Shown piece by piece: positions 32,874 through 44,267 of a stretch of 64,000 nt of DNA (its first letter is position 1; each line of letters starts with the position of its first letter). The DNA comes from Topomyia yanbarensis (taxonomy: Eukaryota > Arthropoda > Insecta > Diptera > Culicidae): assembly GCF_030247195.1 (NCBI RefSeq), contig NC_080670.1, positions 164,715,080 to 164,779,079 on the forward strand, written 5' to 3'. The translations under genes were made by a program, and so were the position numbers. Under the pieces are notes generated by a model that had not been told where the DNA came from, did not search any database, and was given only the letters and a program-made list of their open reading frames with translations.

Positions 32874-33990
32874 CTAAAAAAGACGAGTCTGCTGTTTTCG
32901 CTTCCGTCGATATGACTCCACGTTCTGACGAGTGGTTTGAAGCACTGCGCGTGCTGCATTCTTCTCGTTCAATATCTCTTGGCACTCGCCATCGAACCAA
33001 TCGTTCCGTTGACTTCTCTGTACGTATCCCAGGACGCTCTCCGCAGTGCTGCTTATGGCTGCTTTAGTCCTGGTCCAGCAGTCCTCAAAGGTAGCATCGA
33101 TGAGCTCCTCCTTCGGTGGCAGCGCTGCTTCAAGATGCTGCGCGTACGTTGTCGCGACGTTGGTTTCCCTCAGTCGGTCCCGGTTATACCGCGGCGGGCA
33201 CCGGTATCTTACACTGTTCACTACGGATAGTTTTGGACGCAGTTTAACCATCACCAGATAGTGGTCCGAGTCGATGTTAGCGCCCCGATAGGTCCTTACG
33301 TCGATAATGTCCGAGAAGTGCCGTCCATCAATCAGAACATGATCAATTTGCGTCTCTGTTGCGGTGATTTCCACGTGTATCGGTGCTGGAAGAAGGTGCT
33401 CCTTATGGCCATGTCCTTGGAGGTGGCGAAATCGATTAGTCTTAGGCCGTTCTCGTTCGTCTGCGGGTGGGCGCTGAACCTTCCAATTACCGGTCTGTAT
33501 TACACCTCCTGGCCAACCTGAGCATTAAGGTTGCCGATGACGATCTTGACATCATGTCTTGGGCAACGATCGTATTCACGCTCAAGCTGCGCGTGGAATT
33601 CGTCCTTGTCGTCATCGTTACTTCCGAGGTGGGGACTATGCACGTTAATTATGCTGATGTTGAAGAACCGGCCCTTGATCCTCAACCTGCACATTCTGTC
33701 GCTGACTGGCCACCATCCGATCACACGCTTTTGCATCTCCCCCACCACCATAAAACCTGTTCCCAGCTCTGGTAGATGGTGTGGTTCCCGCGAAAGACCC
33801 GCACCGTAGACCCCTTCCAACACACCTCCTGCAGCGCCACAATGTCCAACTTGCGGTCTTTCACTATATCGGCAAGTATTCGAGTGCTCCCGATAAAGTT
33901 AAGCGACCTACAGTTCCATGTCCCAAGTTTCCAGTCTCTTGTCCGTTTCCGTTGCGTACGTCTGTGCCAATTTTGTCCATCCGAAATTTC
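32874..33990 (-). pseudogene. RTE-type LINE endonuclease
   Basis: From the N-terminus the frames read LGTWNCRSL (about 33925), then STVRVFRGNHTIYQ, IGWWPVSDRMCRLRIKGRFF and IINVHSPHLGSNDDDKDEFH (33823-33500), then TQIDHVLIDGRHFSDIIDV and ANIDSDHYLVMVKLRPKLS (from 33374), which holds the catalytic SDH. The linker to RT has NDWFDGECQEILNEKNAAR. At least two frameshifts split it. Confidence 0.75.
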
Positions 33991-34364
33991 TTGTAAAACT
34001 TCCCGAGCATGCTATTTTTATGGGCGGCTAGCTAAGCCTGCGCCAACTTTGCAGTAACGCAGAAGGATCACGGGAAGAGAGAGATTTGGGCTAAGCGCTT
34101 ATTTAAAGGCGGCGCTGGCTCGCCTTGACAGGGCTGCTTTAGGGCATGTGGTATTTAGGCCTAGAACGCGTAGAGCCCACTACCTCGCCCTACCACACCC
34201 GCAGTCAGCCTCCGCTACAGGTTCGGGTCGTGAATCGCAACTAGTTACTATCGCGACTAAGCATTATCCACCACATATGACCCGCCCGGCCGCTTGCAGC
34301 TCAGCTTCCCACATAGTGTTCCTCCAGCACCACGGGGCCCGCGAATGACCCAGCAATATATAAA

Positions 34365-34810
34365 TCTAATTAAAACACTAATCACACCCTTTATTTTTAT
34401 TTGTTTCTTTCGTTACAATATATGCAACTCGACGCAAGAGGAAGTGACGGCTGATCAGCTGACTATTTCTGGTTTAGTTCTTCTGACGTTACTCGGATGG
34501 GTGCGACGTCCGCTAAAATCGCCGATTCGATCCAACATCAAACGAATCGGATCAACGAAAAATGTTCGTCGGAGCAGAGTAAAATAAGGTTGTTGACAAA
34601 ACCCTTCGCTGAATTGTCAAACAAATATCTTCGTAGATTGCCTAATATCCCAAATATATAAAGAACAAGAAGGAAAACTACGGACAAGGAAACAGCCAAC
34701 TGAGAAATAGTTTACTTATTTATTACATTGTTTATTAAAAATACACAAAACTTAGATACTAATAACAATTGTTTTGCTGTTCTCGTCTCGTTTCAGGAAA
34801 CCAAAATACA
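34365..34810 (+). repeat. Dispersed repeat Z, copy 3
   Basis: 34365-34450 (TTTCTTTCGTTACAATATAT) and 34655-34810 (GAACAAGAAGGAAAACTACG, then CTCGTCTCGTTTCAGGAAAC) match copies 1 and 2. The 34450-34655 stretch between them is unrelated and may be an insertion. Confidence 0.5.
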
Positions 34811-35399
34811 GAAGCTTCCAGGGTCGTGGTCACTGTCAGTGGAACAAACTTCACTTCCCAGACACAAAAAACAATTGAGACGGAATAAAATAAAATAAAA
34901 TTAAACTCAACGTGCAAGAGAAACGTTGGTACCCCACTTTGCAATACTACCTCCAGTTGCTTTTGGGATAGAGCCTTGATTGGTGCCAAATAGATATGTT
35001 ATTGAACAATATCTTAAAAGGAGGCGCTGGATCAGTGCCGTCAAAGCCTTTACTCGGTATTTTACAGCAGCGAAAGATATTTCCCAGTTTTGCTAAAACC
35101 TTCGCAGTATGCCGATTTGGAGTTCTAGATGCAACGCGGCGAATCATGTACGTAACAATTTCGCGTGTTCGTAGGATGGTCAATTTGTAGAACTCGATTT
35201 CTTGAGAACTGTTGGGAGAGTATTATTCCGTTAACTTTTGGTAGATTTATTTTATTTCGTCGTTTCACAAGTTGTATCTATTGTAGTCTAAGTCTGGTAA
35301 AATAGAATAGAAATTTTTATCTATTTTAATAAATTATATTTATTTCTCATTTCAGTTAACTACGAGAGGCCCTGCACTTGACAAAGTAGGACGAAGTTT
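34811..35399. other. Intergenic, no gene seen
   Basis: A/T-rich DNA with short frames only. No repeat partner recognised inside the window. Confidence 0.4.
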
Positions 35400-35806
35400 C
35401 GCGCGCAGAGTCCATGTTGATTTTTTGAAAAAAAAAAAAAATTATCGACAAATAACGAACAAAAATCAAAAACAGAAATTCGTTTGTCATTTCGGTTTTC
35501 CACCAAAAATTCTCAAATTTTGCTTGATTTTCTTCCTAATCCAGCAGAAGGCCCCCTTACGATAATGTATACACGTATAACGTAAAATTCAAACGTTCAA
35601 GGTAAATAATATTGTTGATTGTGTAACTTACCCGTGTTCTAATCAGTGTTTTCTGTGTTTTAAACCGGTTTCACTACGTTCGACGTTTTAATCCTGCGCC
35701 TCAATCTGTACTACGTCCGTCACATCTGGAGTACACTTATCCCTAGCCACAAATTAAACGAATTCTACGAAAATATATTTCTGCTTTTCCTGAGTAAGTT
35801 CAAAAA

Positions 35807-36595
35807 ATGGATGCCTCTTGAGTTTGTTTTGCTTGCACTTGCGAATTGGATACAGCAGATGAAATCGTATGCAGCGGATTTTGTAGATCTTCATTGCATC
35901 TAAAGTATGTAAAACAATCTACTGTCATACGTGATTCAATCGCAAAATCTTCCAACCTATTCTGGATGTGCAATGCCTGTTCGAAAATGATGCAAAATGC
36001 TACTTTCCGGCAAACCATCTCATCAACCAACAATGCCATGGATGCCATTAGTGTTGAACACAATAAGGCACTGTTGGAGCTTAGGAATGAGATGGAGCAG
36101 AATAGCGCAAAAATAAATAAAATTTTGCAGCACATTCCAGCCGTGCTAAATGAAAAAAATCGGCCGTTAGGGTAGCTCCAGTAGCTCCCGAAAACGTCCC
36201 CGCTTGGACAGCGATTGTGATCAGTCCTCACCTAACGTTAATGAAGGCACCAAAGACATCGATTCCAACGTGAAAATTCCACAGGCAGTAAAAAATCAGG
36301 CGAAGAATTGTTTTGGCTTCACCTGTCTGGTTTTGATCCGAAGGCTACAGAGGAATATATACGAAATTTGGTGCAGCAAAACCTCAACACCAGCGAGCCT
36401 GTTGACGTCCGTAAGTTAGTTCCCAAGGGCAAAAATATTGAAGAACTTTCCTTCGTGTCGTTCAAAGTCGGAGTTGGAATACAGCTGAAAACGGTCTCCC
36501 TGTTAAAATCCTTCTGGCAGAAGGGAATAATCTTCCGTGAGTTTGACTTTCACACGCGATCTACGTTTCGGTTTCAATCCCAACAGCAGATATGA
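35807..36595 (+). pseudogene. ORF1 of the CR1-like LINE (PHD finger)
   Basis: ATG 35807 is followed by a stop at the fifth codon, then an open frame CFACTCELDTADEIVCSGFC to FWMCNACSKM. The Cys spacing fits a PHD-type zinc finger as found in CR1 ORF1 proteins. A helical stretch (HNKALLELRNEMEQNSAKIN) follows. Two frame changes near 36170 and 36305 lead to LHLSGFDPKATEEYIRNLVQ and LVPKGKNIEELSFVSFKVGV, an RRM-like segment also typical of such ORF1 proteins. It ends at 36593-36595. Confidence 0.7.
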
Positions 36596-36714
36596 AATAA
36601 CAACAATCAGCACTACTTCGCTCACTGCATGTATCTCGCCAATCGCTAACACTAATCAGACGGTACACTCGCAATTAAAATCAGAGCTCTGAATCCGACC
36701 CGACCACCGATAAA

Positions 36715-38500
36715 GTGATTAATTATACGAAGCGCTCACTCACGATTTGCTATCAGAATGTCCGCGGATTACGTACGAAGACTCAAGAGATCTTTAGAGC
36801 CTTATCTGTTTCTGGCTATGACGTAGTAGTATTAACAGAAACAAGGTTTAACGATGATATCCTCAATGCTGAACTGACCGAGGAGTATGAAATATATCGA
36901 TGCGATCGAAATTGCTCTACCAGCCGTGCCCTTCGTGGTGGTGGTGTATTGATAGGCATCAAAAAGGGAAATCGAAGCAATATTGTGACCGTCGATGTAG
37001 CCGCCCGCCTAGAACAAGTAGCAGCTCGTATATATCACGGGGCAGTATCTCTCGTTGTATGTGCGATTTACCTACCACCGAATTCTGATCTCGCTTTGTA
37101 TGAACAGCATGCTGCCTGTGTCAATCGGCGATTTGCGGCAAAACCAAAATTAGTCATGCGACACCTATGATTCAGCTCATGAACTGGCAAAGTGATACAA
37201 TTTGCTTTTTTTCACCCGTAAGTGAGTCGTAGCTTACAACAAAATCTTCATTATCTTCTCGGAAAAAGCTAACCACTGCCAAAATATGAATGAAACGAGT
37301 AAGAAATTTAGTTTTATTTGCAATTATTCTGAAAGTACAGCCATTTGCAACTATTTGACTCATACATTTCTTCGAAATGTAATCGGGGTATTATTGTGGT
37401 TATAAAAAATCGTTCCATAAATAAAGTTTCAACTCGAAATCGAGACCCAATCAGCACCAATGTCAAACTCCTTTATATTTTGAACTACGTAGGAGATTCA
37501 GTGAAGACTATCGGAGAGAAGGATCGGCTGTGCATGATACAAAGCTGACACTTTCCTATTACCCGGATATATTCTTTCCTCGCGTGATCTGGAGAGTTTC
37601 ATGAATTTACACCATCTCATGAAGGTTTAGCTTAACTTAGGACGAACGGGAAATGCTGTTGCGGCGGCTACGGTGTTCAACAAATTACATTTAGAAACAG
37701 CGCGCATATAGCTCTGCGAATAATATTAGAAACCACTATGTTTTACACTCTTTTCGCAAGATGTTTACTCATCATCTAATAAAATGATGATTTTCCTCCA
37801 TTTTCATAAACAATTATCAACAAATTGATCGGTAATTTGGTGTTTAAAAGTCATTTTTTACCAATGTTTACAGAAAATATATGCACTATGACAGAACAGA
37901 ATAAAATCAGCAACACTTTCCTTCCAGCGCTATCTGCGAGCGGTTTCAACGTAGAATCGCCAATCGACTGTACGATCAAATTGGTACCAACGATAGGGTG
38001 GTGGTTTTAGGCGACTATAATTTACCTCAGTTACATTGGAGTTTCGATGACGAAGTTGGATGTTTTATTCCAATAAACGCATCCTCGGAACATGAAATTT
38101 TGTTAGTCGAAACCATGATCGCTTCTGGCCTACAACAAGTGAACTATTTGACGAACGAGAATGGCAGGTTGCTTGATTTAGCGTTTGTTAGTAACACTGG
38201 CGGATGCGAAGTATTGGAGGCACCCGTACCGTTAATGAAATTAGATCGTCACCACAATTTGTTTGTGTTGAAAGTTGACGCTGTGTTTCCCGTGTCTATG
38301 AATGACGATGTTGATTTATTCTACGATTTTAATCAATGCGATTATGATGAATTAAACACTGAAATTTCACGAAAAAATTGGGTTGATATATTATCGCAGG
38401 GTACTCTGGATGAATCTGTGAATAGATTTTATCACGAACTGGAATCAATATTTCAACAACTTGTGCCTAGGATGAAACAAACGACCCTGGTGGAATGCTG
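36715..38500 (+). pseudogene. ORF2 endonuclease of the CR1-like LINE, split by an insertion
   Basis: The frame from 36715 has LTICYQNVRGLRTKTQEIFR, VVLTETRFNDDI, RGGGVLIGIKKG and VVCAIYLPPNSDL. At HAACVN (37126) the coding sequence is interrupted, and it resumes at 37966 with RLYDQIGTNDRVVVLGDYNL. Later come LLDLAFVSNTG and LDRHHNLFVL (where SDHHP is usual). Removing 37127-37961 and one copy of AATC restores the frame exactly. The sequence then runs into the N gap. Confidence 0.75.
37127..37961. mobile_element. 835-bp nonautonomous insertion, class uncertain
   Basis: AATC is found immediately on both sides (37123-37126 and 37962-37965), and joining the flanks restores the endonuclease frame. 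The ends are weakly inverted: GGCGATTTGCGGCAAAACC against GGCGATTCTACGTTGAAACC. No coding sequence is legible. This looks like a DNA transposon derivative, but termini and duplication are too short to classify. Confidence 0.55.
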
Positions 38501-39000
38501 NNNNNNNNNNNNNNNNNNNNNNNNNNNNNNNNNNNNNNNNNNNNNNNNNNNNNNNNNNNNNNNNNNNNNNNNNNNNNNNNNNNNNNNNNNNNNNNNNNNN
38601 NNNNNNNNNNNNNNNNNNNNNNNNNNNNNNNNNNNNNNNNNNNNNNNNNNNNNNNNNNNNNNNNNNNNNNNNNNNNNNNNNNNNNNNNNNNNNNNNNNNN
38701 NNNNNNNNNNNNNNNNNNNNNNNNNNNNNNNNNNNNNNNNNNNNNNNNNNNNNNNNNNNNNNNNNNNNNNNNNNNNNNNNNNNNNNNNNNNNNNNNNNNN
38801 NNNNNNNNNNNNNNNNNNNNNNNNNNNNNNNNNNNNNNNNNNNNNNNNNNNNNNNNNNNNNNNNNNNNNNNNNNNNNNNNNNNNNNNNNNNNNNNNNNNN
38901 NNNNNNNNNNNNNNNNNNNNNNNNNNNNNNNNNNNNNNNNNNNNNNNNNNNNNNNNNNNNNNNNNNNNNNNNNNNNNNNNNNNNNNNNNNNNNNNNNNNN
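38501..39000. other. Assembly gap, 500 N
   Basis: A run of exactly 500 N, a placeholder for a gap of unknown size. Open frames across it are artefacts. Confidence 0.99.
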
Positions 39001-39097
39001 ATAGGAAATGGAACTGACTTGCGATTATGGGCAGTTTATCGGTTATTTCCAACATGAAACCAATTGTGCATCATCCTGTGTTGTATTTCTCGTCTAC

Positions 39098-39188
39098 TTT
39101 AGCTTCGGATTGATAATAGCACAATACCTTTGGATTGGGCGTAATTTCGGGCATTTAGGTGGATTGATATCCTTTCGGATGAAACGTC
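39098..39188 (-). pseudogene. ITmD37E transposase fragment
   Basis: The minus strand reads FRMKRHG-type flank and then FIRKDINPPKCPKLRPIQRY with CAII following. This matches the segment FVPKDMNPPNCPELRPVEQY of the transposase at 31084-32102. The catalytic glutamate position is Q here. A short relic next to the assembly gap. Confidence 0.65.
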
Positions 39189-39744
39189 ACGGTACCGGCT
39201 GCGATGACAGCCAGCTCAATTTAGCCAAGGTTTCAAAGGACCTTTGTAGCCCTTATTGAAAGTTAGTGTTCTTGTTCATACAGCTTCGAGTTCATCGTTT
39301 CTGATGAAAAACTTGGTTTTGAGTCCACAGCTTCAAATTTCTTGCCAGATGATCAGTTTCCAGACGATTTTAAAACTGACCAGATAAAACTATGGTTCAG
39401 GAATCGGCCTGAAATCCACCTTGAGATAGATTTCGTTGTCCATGAAAAGACAGGCTCTCGTTTTCGACGTGGATGTTCAATATAAATTTTACTTTTCTCG
39501 TTTTCCATCTGGCACTTTTTTTTATACTACACCTACCGATACGAAATTTTCTTCACTGAAACGCGTGTATTTTCCAAAGAATTTGCAGTGAAAACATTCC
39601 AAATCCACTAGAATAAAACAACTAATGTGTCCGAATTCTAAGCGAAGTAGACTTCATCAACAAAGGTATGATTGAAAGGTTTGAATGCAATTTGCTACCT
39701 TTCTTCGTACGATTTCGAGACGCATGTCTAACATTACGTGTTAG
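39189..39744. other. No gene seen
   Basis: A/T-rich DNA between a transposase relic and the next LINE. Part may be the LINE's 5' region. Confidence 0.4.
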
Positions 39745-39801
39745 AAGCGCGCCTCCACCATATTACCAGGATATCTGAACGGATTACTTTCTGTTACTCC
39801 A

Positions 39802-40206
39802 GGTAAAGCCAAAGAGGGTATATGTCCTCTCGAAGCTACCTTTGATACTGCACCCCCTCAAAATAATTTTCGGTTCCAGTCTTTTGTTGGACAACATACT
39901 CCCGGCTCCGTAGCTGATATTCATCAAGCCATCTGCAATCTAAATTATGATGACCTCACGACTGTTTCTCTAGGTAAAGCCAAAGAGGGTATATGTCCTC
40001 TCAAAGCTACCTTTGATACTGCACCCCCTCAAAGTAATTTTCGGTTCCAGTCTACCATTGGACAACATACTTCCGACTCCGTAGCTGACTTCCACCTAGC
40101 TATCCGTGACTCAAATTATGAAGACACCACGACAGTTTCTCCAGGTAAATACCAGGAATGTATATGTTCCTCCGAAGCTAGACATACAGATACTGCTTCC
40201 CTTCAA
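39802..40206 (+). repeat. In-frame 171-bp tandem repeat, about 2.4 units
   Basis: Units begin at 39802, 39973 and 40144, a period of 171 bp or 57 codons. The first two encode GKAKEGICPLEATFDTAPPQ and GKAKEGICPLKATFDTAPPQ and go on through FRFQS, GQHT and VAD to TTVS. The third is partial and more diverged (GKYQECICSSEA). All are in the same frame as the endonuclease start at 40207 with no stop from 39745. It may be the C-terminus of ORF1 or an N-terminal extension of ORF2. Confidence 0.8.
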
Positions 40207-42712
40207 ATGAATTCCCGTTCCCGGCTCAGAATATACTACCAGAACGTGAGAGGACTACGCACAAAGATCGATGAGCTGTTCGTAGCTGTATCCGATGCAG
40301 AGCACGATGTCATTATCCTGACAGAAACATGGCTGAACGACGAAATCAATTCCCTGCAGCTATTTGGACCTAGATATACGGTCTATCGTAACGATCGTGA
40401 CCCAGTCGTTTCTGGTAAAAAAAGGGGAGGAGGTGTACTTATAGCTGTTTCTAATCGGTTTGCGTCTAAACAAAAAAGTTTTAACAGTAACGGCGTAGAA
40501 CAACTCTGGGTAAACCTTAATAGCCATGGTACTAACACATGCGTGGGCGTCGTATACCTCCATCCGGACTCCGCAGATAACATAAACTTTATTCAGAACC
40601 ATATTCAATCCGCACTTGACAGTACTAATTCGCTAGAACCCCAAGCTTCTCATTTGTTATTTGGAGATTACAACCAGCCTGGTCTTGTATGGAAAATGAC
40701 TTCTTTCGGTTGTGCTTACGCCGACCATTCCGACTCATCCCTTTCGAGATCTAGCGTTGCTTTACTAGACGGGATGTCATTACTCAACATGCTGCAAATG
40801 TGTACGATCACGAACAGACTAAATCGCACGTTAGATCTTCTGTTTGTAAATGAAGATGCATACAAGAACTGCCATGTCTATCGTGCAGATGAGCCACTCG
40901 TTGAAATAGATTCGCATCACCCTCCCCTCTTAGTTGAGCAGACCTGTCCTGGATAGGTTATTTTTGACGAGATTCTTGACGATTTGAAGTATAACTTTTC
41001 AAAAACCGATTTTCCTGGACTCAACAACTCACTCCAGATGAAGACTTTGCTCAATAACGCATCCGATGTAAATGACGCAGTAGAAAAGTTCTCATCGATC
41101 CTGACCCAACTGTTTGAAATATATGTCCCAGCCCCGCGTCCTAAACCAAAACCACTTTGGTCCAATCGACGTCTCCGAGAACTTAAACGACTGAGGGCAG
41201 TCGCGCTTCGGCACTACACCAACCGACGAAATCCCAATACAAAGCGGGAATGCATATATGCTAGCAACAATTACAAAGCTTATAGCCGCTTCCTATACTC
41301 TCGGCATGTATTACAAACGCAATCTGACCTTGAGCGAAATCCCAAACGTTTCTGGTCTTTTGTATATGAGAAGCGTAAAGAGGGTGGACTTTGGCAAATG
41401 ACTAGCACGACTCGCGGTATCTGTAACCTGTTTGCAAAACATTTTTCGAGTGCATTTGAAACAGTTCAGACTACTCCAGAACAGGTTGAAATCGGACTAC
41501 GAGATGTTCCTAGGGGTGTGATGGACCTAGGTAACATCCATTTTACGGAGGAAGACATTGTTGCTGCTATTGATAAATTGAAATCTTCGACTTCGGCTGG
41601 TCCAGATGGGATTCTTGCCATTATTTTAAAAAGATGTGCGAGTGCCCTTTCCGCTCCCCTAAAGCTGATTTTTAATCTATCTTTGTCGCAAGGGACGTTT
41701 CCTCTTTGTTGGAAAAAATCGGTTATGTTTCCTTTTTTTTTAAAAAAAAAAAGGTGATAAGCAGGACATAGCAAATTATCGGGGCATAACCTCTCTCTGT
41801 GCGGGGTCCAAGCTATTTGAAATTCTAGAAAGCAATGTATTGTTCCGGGAAGCCAAAACATATATATCAACAGATCAACACGGGTTCTTCCCACGTAGAT
41901 CAACATCCACGAATTTAGCACAATTCACTTCACATTGTATTAAAAGTATTGAATGCGGAGCACAAGTGGATACTATTTATACAGATCTCAAAGCAGAGTT
42001 CGATCGTGTTGATCACTCGCTCCTACTGGCAAAGATAGAAAGATTGGGTGCCTCACTCAACTTCACCAAGTGGCTTAAATCATACCTTATCTGTCAAACT
42101 AGGAAATGTTGAGTCACATAACTTTATAAATTTATCAGGTGTGCCCCAGGGTAGTAATCTTGGACCCTTGCTGTTCTCCTTGTTCTTCAATGAAAAAATC
42201 CAATTTTGTGGTGTTATACTATCTCTAAACTACTGGATAGAGTGTCAGTTGTCAGGGACCTTGGTGTACAGCTGGATTCTAAATTGACGTTTAGAGATCA
42301 CTATTCCCACATCATTGCGAAAGCCAACCGGAACCTTGGTTTTATCATTAGAATAACCAAAGAGTTTACTGACCCATACTGTCTGAGAGCACTGTACTTC
42401 TCTCTTGTACGCTCCATCCTGGAAGCTTCAGCTGTCATTTGGTGTCCGTACACAAATGTCTGGATTACCAGAATTGAATCTATACAAGCTAGGTTTCTCC
42501 GATATGCCCTTAAAACCCTGCCATGGCGCAACCCGATAGAGTTACCACCTTACATTGAACGCTGTCGTCTGCTCGACATGGACCCTCTTTCAAAAAGGCG
42601 AAATATATCCAGAGCCGTGTTTGTAGGGAAAGTTCTAACTGGTGAAATAGATGCCCCAAATATACTTTCTCAGATTAATGTAAATGTGCCCGCTAGAAGT
42701 ATAAGATCGTAG
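40207..42712 (+). pseudogene. ORF2 of the CR1/Jockey LINE: endonuclease and reverse transcriptase
   Basis: The endonuclease (40207-40956) has RIYYQNVRGLRTKIDELFVA, ILTETWLND, GGGVLIAVSN, VGVVYLHPDS, LFGDYNQPG and a terminal IDSHHPPLLV. A stop at 40954-40956 separates it from LDDLKYNFSKTDFPG in the same frame. RT motifs: SSTSAGPDGILAIILK (near 41590), then after a frameshift IANYRGITSLCAGSKLFEIL, STDQHGFFPRRSTSTNL, YTDLKAEFDRVDHSLL and GVPQGSNLGPLLFSLFFN. The sequence then jumps into the thumb region, so the YADD catalytic box is deleted near 42190. The C-terminus is RDLGVQLDSKLTF to a stop at 42710. Confidence 0.8.
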
Positions 42713-42922
42713 AATTTTTTAAGACTTGACTATCAAAGTACAGATTATGGACAGAATGAACCCATAAGGGCGATGTGTAGCGTATTTAATAATGTTTATG
42801 AATGTTTTGACTTCTCTGTATCAAGTGACGTTTTTAAAAATAGGCTTAAACGGTTAACTTAGTGCATAAGATGTGATTTAGGTAGTGATTTTGATTTGTT
42901 AGATGTAATATTAGTAACACAT

Positions 42923-42957
42923 TGTAATGTAATGTAATGTAATGTAATGTAATGTGT
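42923..42957 (+). repeat. (AATGT)n microsatellite in the LINE 3' leader
   Basis: About seven units of a pentanucleotide AATGT/GTAAT. Confidence 0.85.
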
Positions 42958-43118
42958 AATATTGTTGAATATGTATATGTGAAAAGATAATGAGCTTTTT
43001 ACGCGCATTTGGAGGTTGTTTGATGGACTCCAAATGGGCTTTGCCTCATTCTATATTTCATGTAGACCATGCAGGTCAGATGAAAAATAAAATAAATGAA
43101 AAAATAAATAAATAAATT

Positions 43119-43313
43119 GCGCTCAAAGACGACAATGTTTATGCCTGCGGAGAAGGTCACCAAGACAATGAGCATGTTATTTGGTCTTGTACGGAATATC
43201 GTGATACCAAATCCCAATTCATAGATTCATTACGAGTCATAGGAAGCCCAACATATTTTCCAGCTCAGCACATTTTGGCTTGCTGCAGTCTTCTACACAT
43301 AGTTCTTAGCTAA
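43119..43313 (+). pseudogene. I-superfamily LINE ORF2 C-terminal fragment
   Basis: An open frame without start reads LKDDNVYACGEGHQDNEHVI, then WSCTEYRDTKSQFIDSLRVI and PAQHILACCSLLHIVLS, and ends with a stop at 43311. The C-x-C...H...C pattern followed by an ILA motif is the C-terminal Cys/His region seen after RNase H in I-clade LINEs. It starts directly after the A-rich tail of the LINE at 39745-43118, suggesting that element inserted into an older I-type LINE. Confidence 0.6.
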
Positions 43314-44267
43314 AATTTTCTGAGAACGGTAAATGTTCAACTTGATTTCATTGTACCTAACTGCAAGTGAAATAAGTTAACCACAATATAAATTTCACCC
43401 AGTGATGGTGATTGATGAAAATATTGCTGGTCCAAAATGATGCATATCAACGTTGAGTATTGTATACTGAACCAATCGTCCTTGCTTATCAGGTCATTCT
43501 ATTTGTAGTAGGCGATCAAATCCAAGTACATAACGCGCCAAATAGAACTTTTCATTCGTCCATAAATGGTGTACTACGTGTTGTCAGAGGCAACTCAGCA
43601 TTGAAGGAAGATCGGGCAAATATGGATGTTTTCTCATCGCCATCGATAACTTTCGATGCTTGATGAATGAATCAAATAGCATTCGTTGCAGTTCTGTTGG
43701 GCTTAAAAATGAGGATATTTTGGCATTAATATAGTACTAGCCGAGGCTCTAGTACCGCAATGGTCTGTAACTGTAGCTTCCAAATTCCTTCTAAAGCATT
43801 AGAGCGTCAAAACTGTCTCAATCACTTCGATTGAATTTGGAAAATATTATGGAGCTCGGCGGCTCACTTCTGAATGGCTAAAAATCGAAGATAGTGTAGC
43901 ATACTCAGATTGAAAAATGATCACGCGGAATGAATGAATGGAGGGAATGCAAACAAGCGGACTTGGTTACGCTTTTCATCGATTCAGATTTGTTTACAAC
44001 TTGAAAATAGGTTACCATGGAAGGTTTTCGTCTGTACACATGTTCGTGCATCGAAACCATGGATTACTATCAGGATTGATTTGGCGATGAGTGTTAATTT
44101 TGATGAAAATTGGCTTCACTGATTTCACCCATTGTGGGAGAACACAATCGCGATTGACTTTTCGTAAACCCGTCTTAGACCAGCAGTGAGCGAGGTGGAA
44201 CACTTGATCAAGGTGAAAATGGAACTAGATCTTACAGAAGCTTTACACGTCCAGTTACACCATACGA
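43314..44267. other. No gene seen
   Basis: A/T-rich DNA with short, stop-broken frames. Possibly decayed transposon sequence that I cannot identify. Confidence 0.4.

Larger units (their letters stand above)
29850..34350 (-). mobile_element. RTE-type LINE, broken, with a nested mariner-type transposon
   Basis: Read on the minus strand, the GC-rich leader (34350-34000) is followed by the endonuclease (about 33990-32875), then RT pieces (32593-32226 and 30930-29922). The body ends in a TAATAA-type simple sequence near 29850, as RTE elements often do. The RT is interrupted exactly at a TA by the transposon at 30933-32223. There is an internal RT deletion near 30745 and several frameshifts. RTE clade is assigned from the RT and endonuclease wording. 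Related clades such as Proto2 or RTEX are possible. Confidence 0.75.
35400..38500 (+). mobile_element. CR1-like LINE with PHD-finger ORF1, interrupted and ending at an assembly gap
   Basis: A leader (35400-35806) precedes ORF1 (35807-36595) and the endonuclease of ORF2 (from 36715). The endonuclease is opened by an 835-bp insertion (37127-37961) and continues to 38500, where a run of N begins. The PHD-finger-containing ORF1 together with the YQNVRGLRTK-type endonuclease points to the CR1/Jockey group. Stops and frameshifts in ORF1 make it inactive. Confidence 0.75.
39745..43118 (+). mobile_element. CR1/Jockey LINE, nearly complete ORF2, internally deleted
   Basis: An open frame from 39745 runs through an in-frame tandem repeat into the endonuclease (ATG 40207) and on to a stop at 40956, one point mutation from continuing. 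The RT follows at 40959-42712 with a frameshift in an A-run near 41750 and an internal deletion near 42190. The 3' leader has an (AATGT)n array at 42923-42957 and ends in an AATAAA-rich tail (43083-43118). It is the best copy in the window of the family fragmented at 2242-2743 and 8567-9177. Confidence 0.8.

Noticed and set aside
38495..39055. Open frames across the N run
   Set aside because: They exist only because N contains no stop codons.
39781..40150. A CRISPR-like array at the 171-bp repeat
   Set aside because: The units are long, contiguous, in one reading frame, without spacers, and belong to a LINE. The host is a eukaryote.
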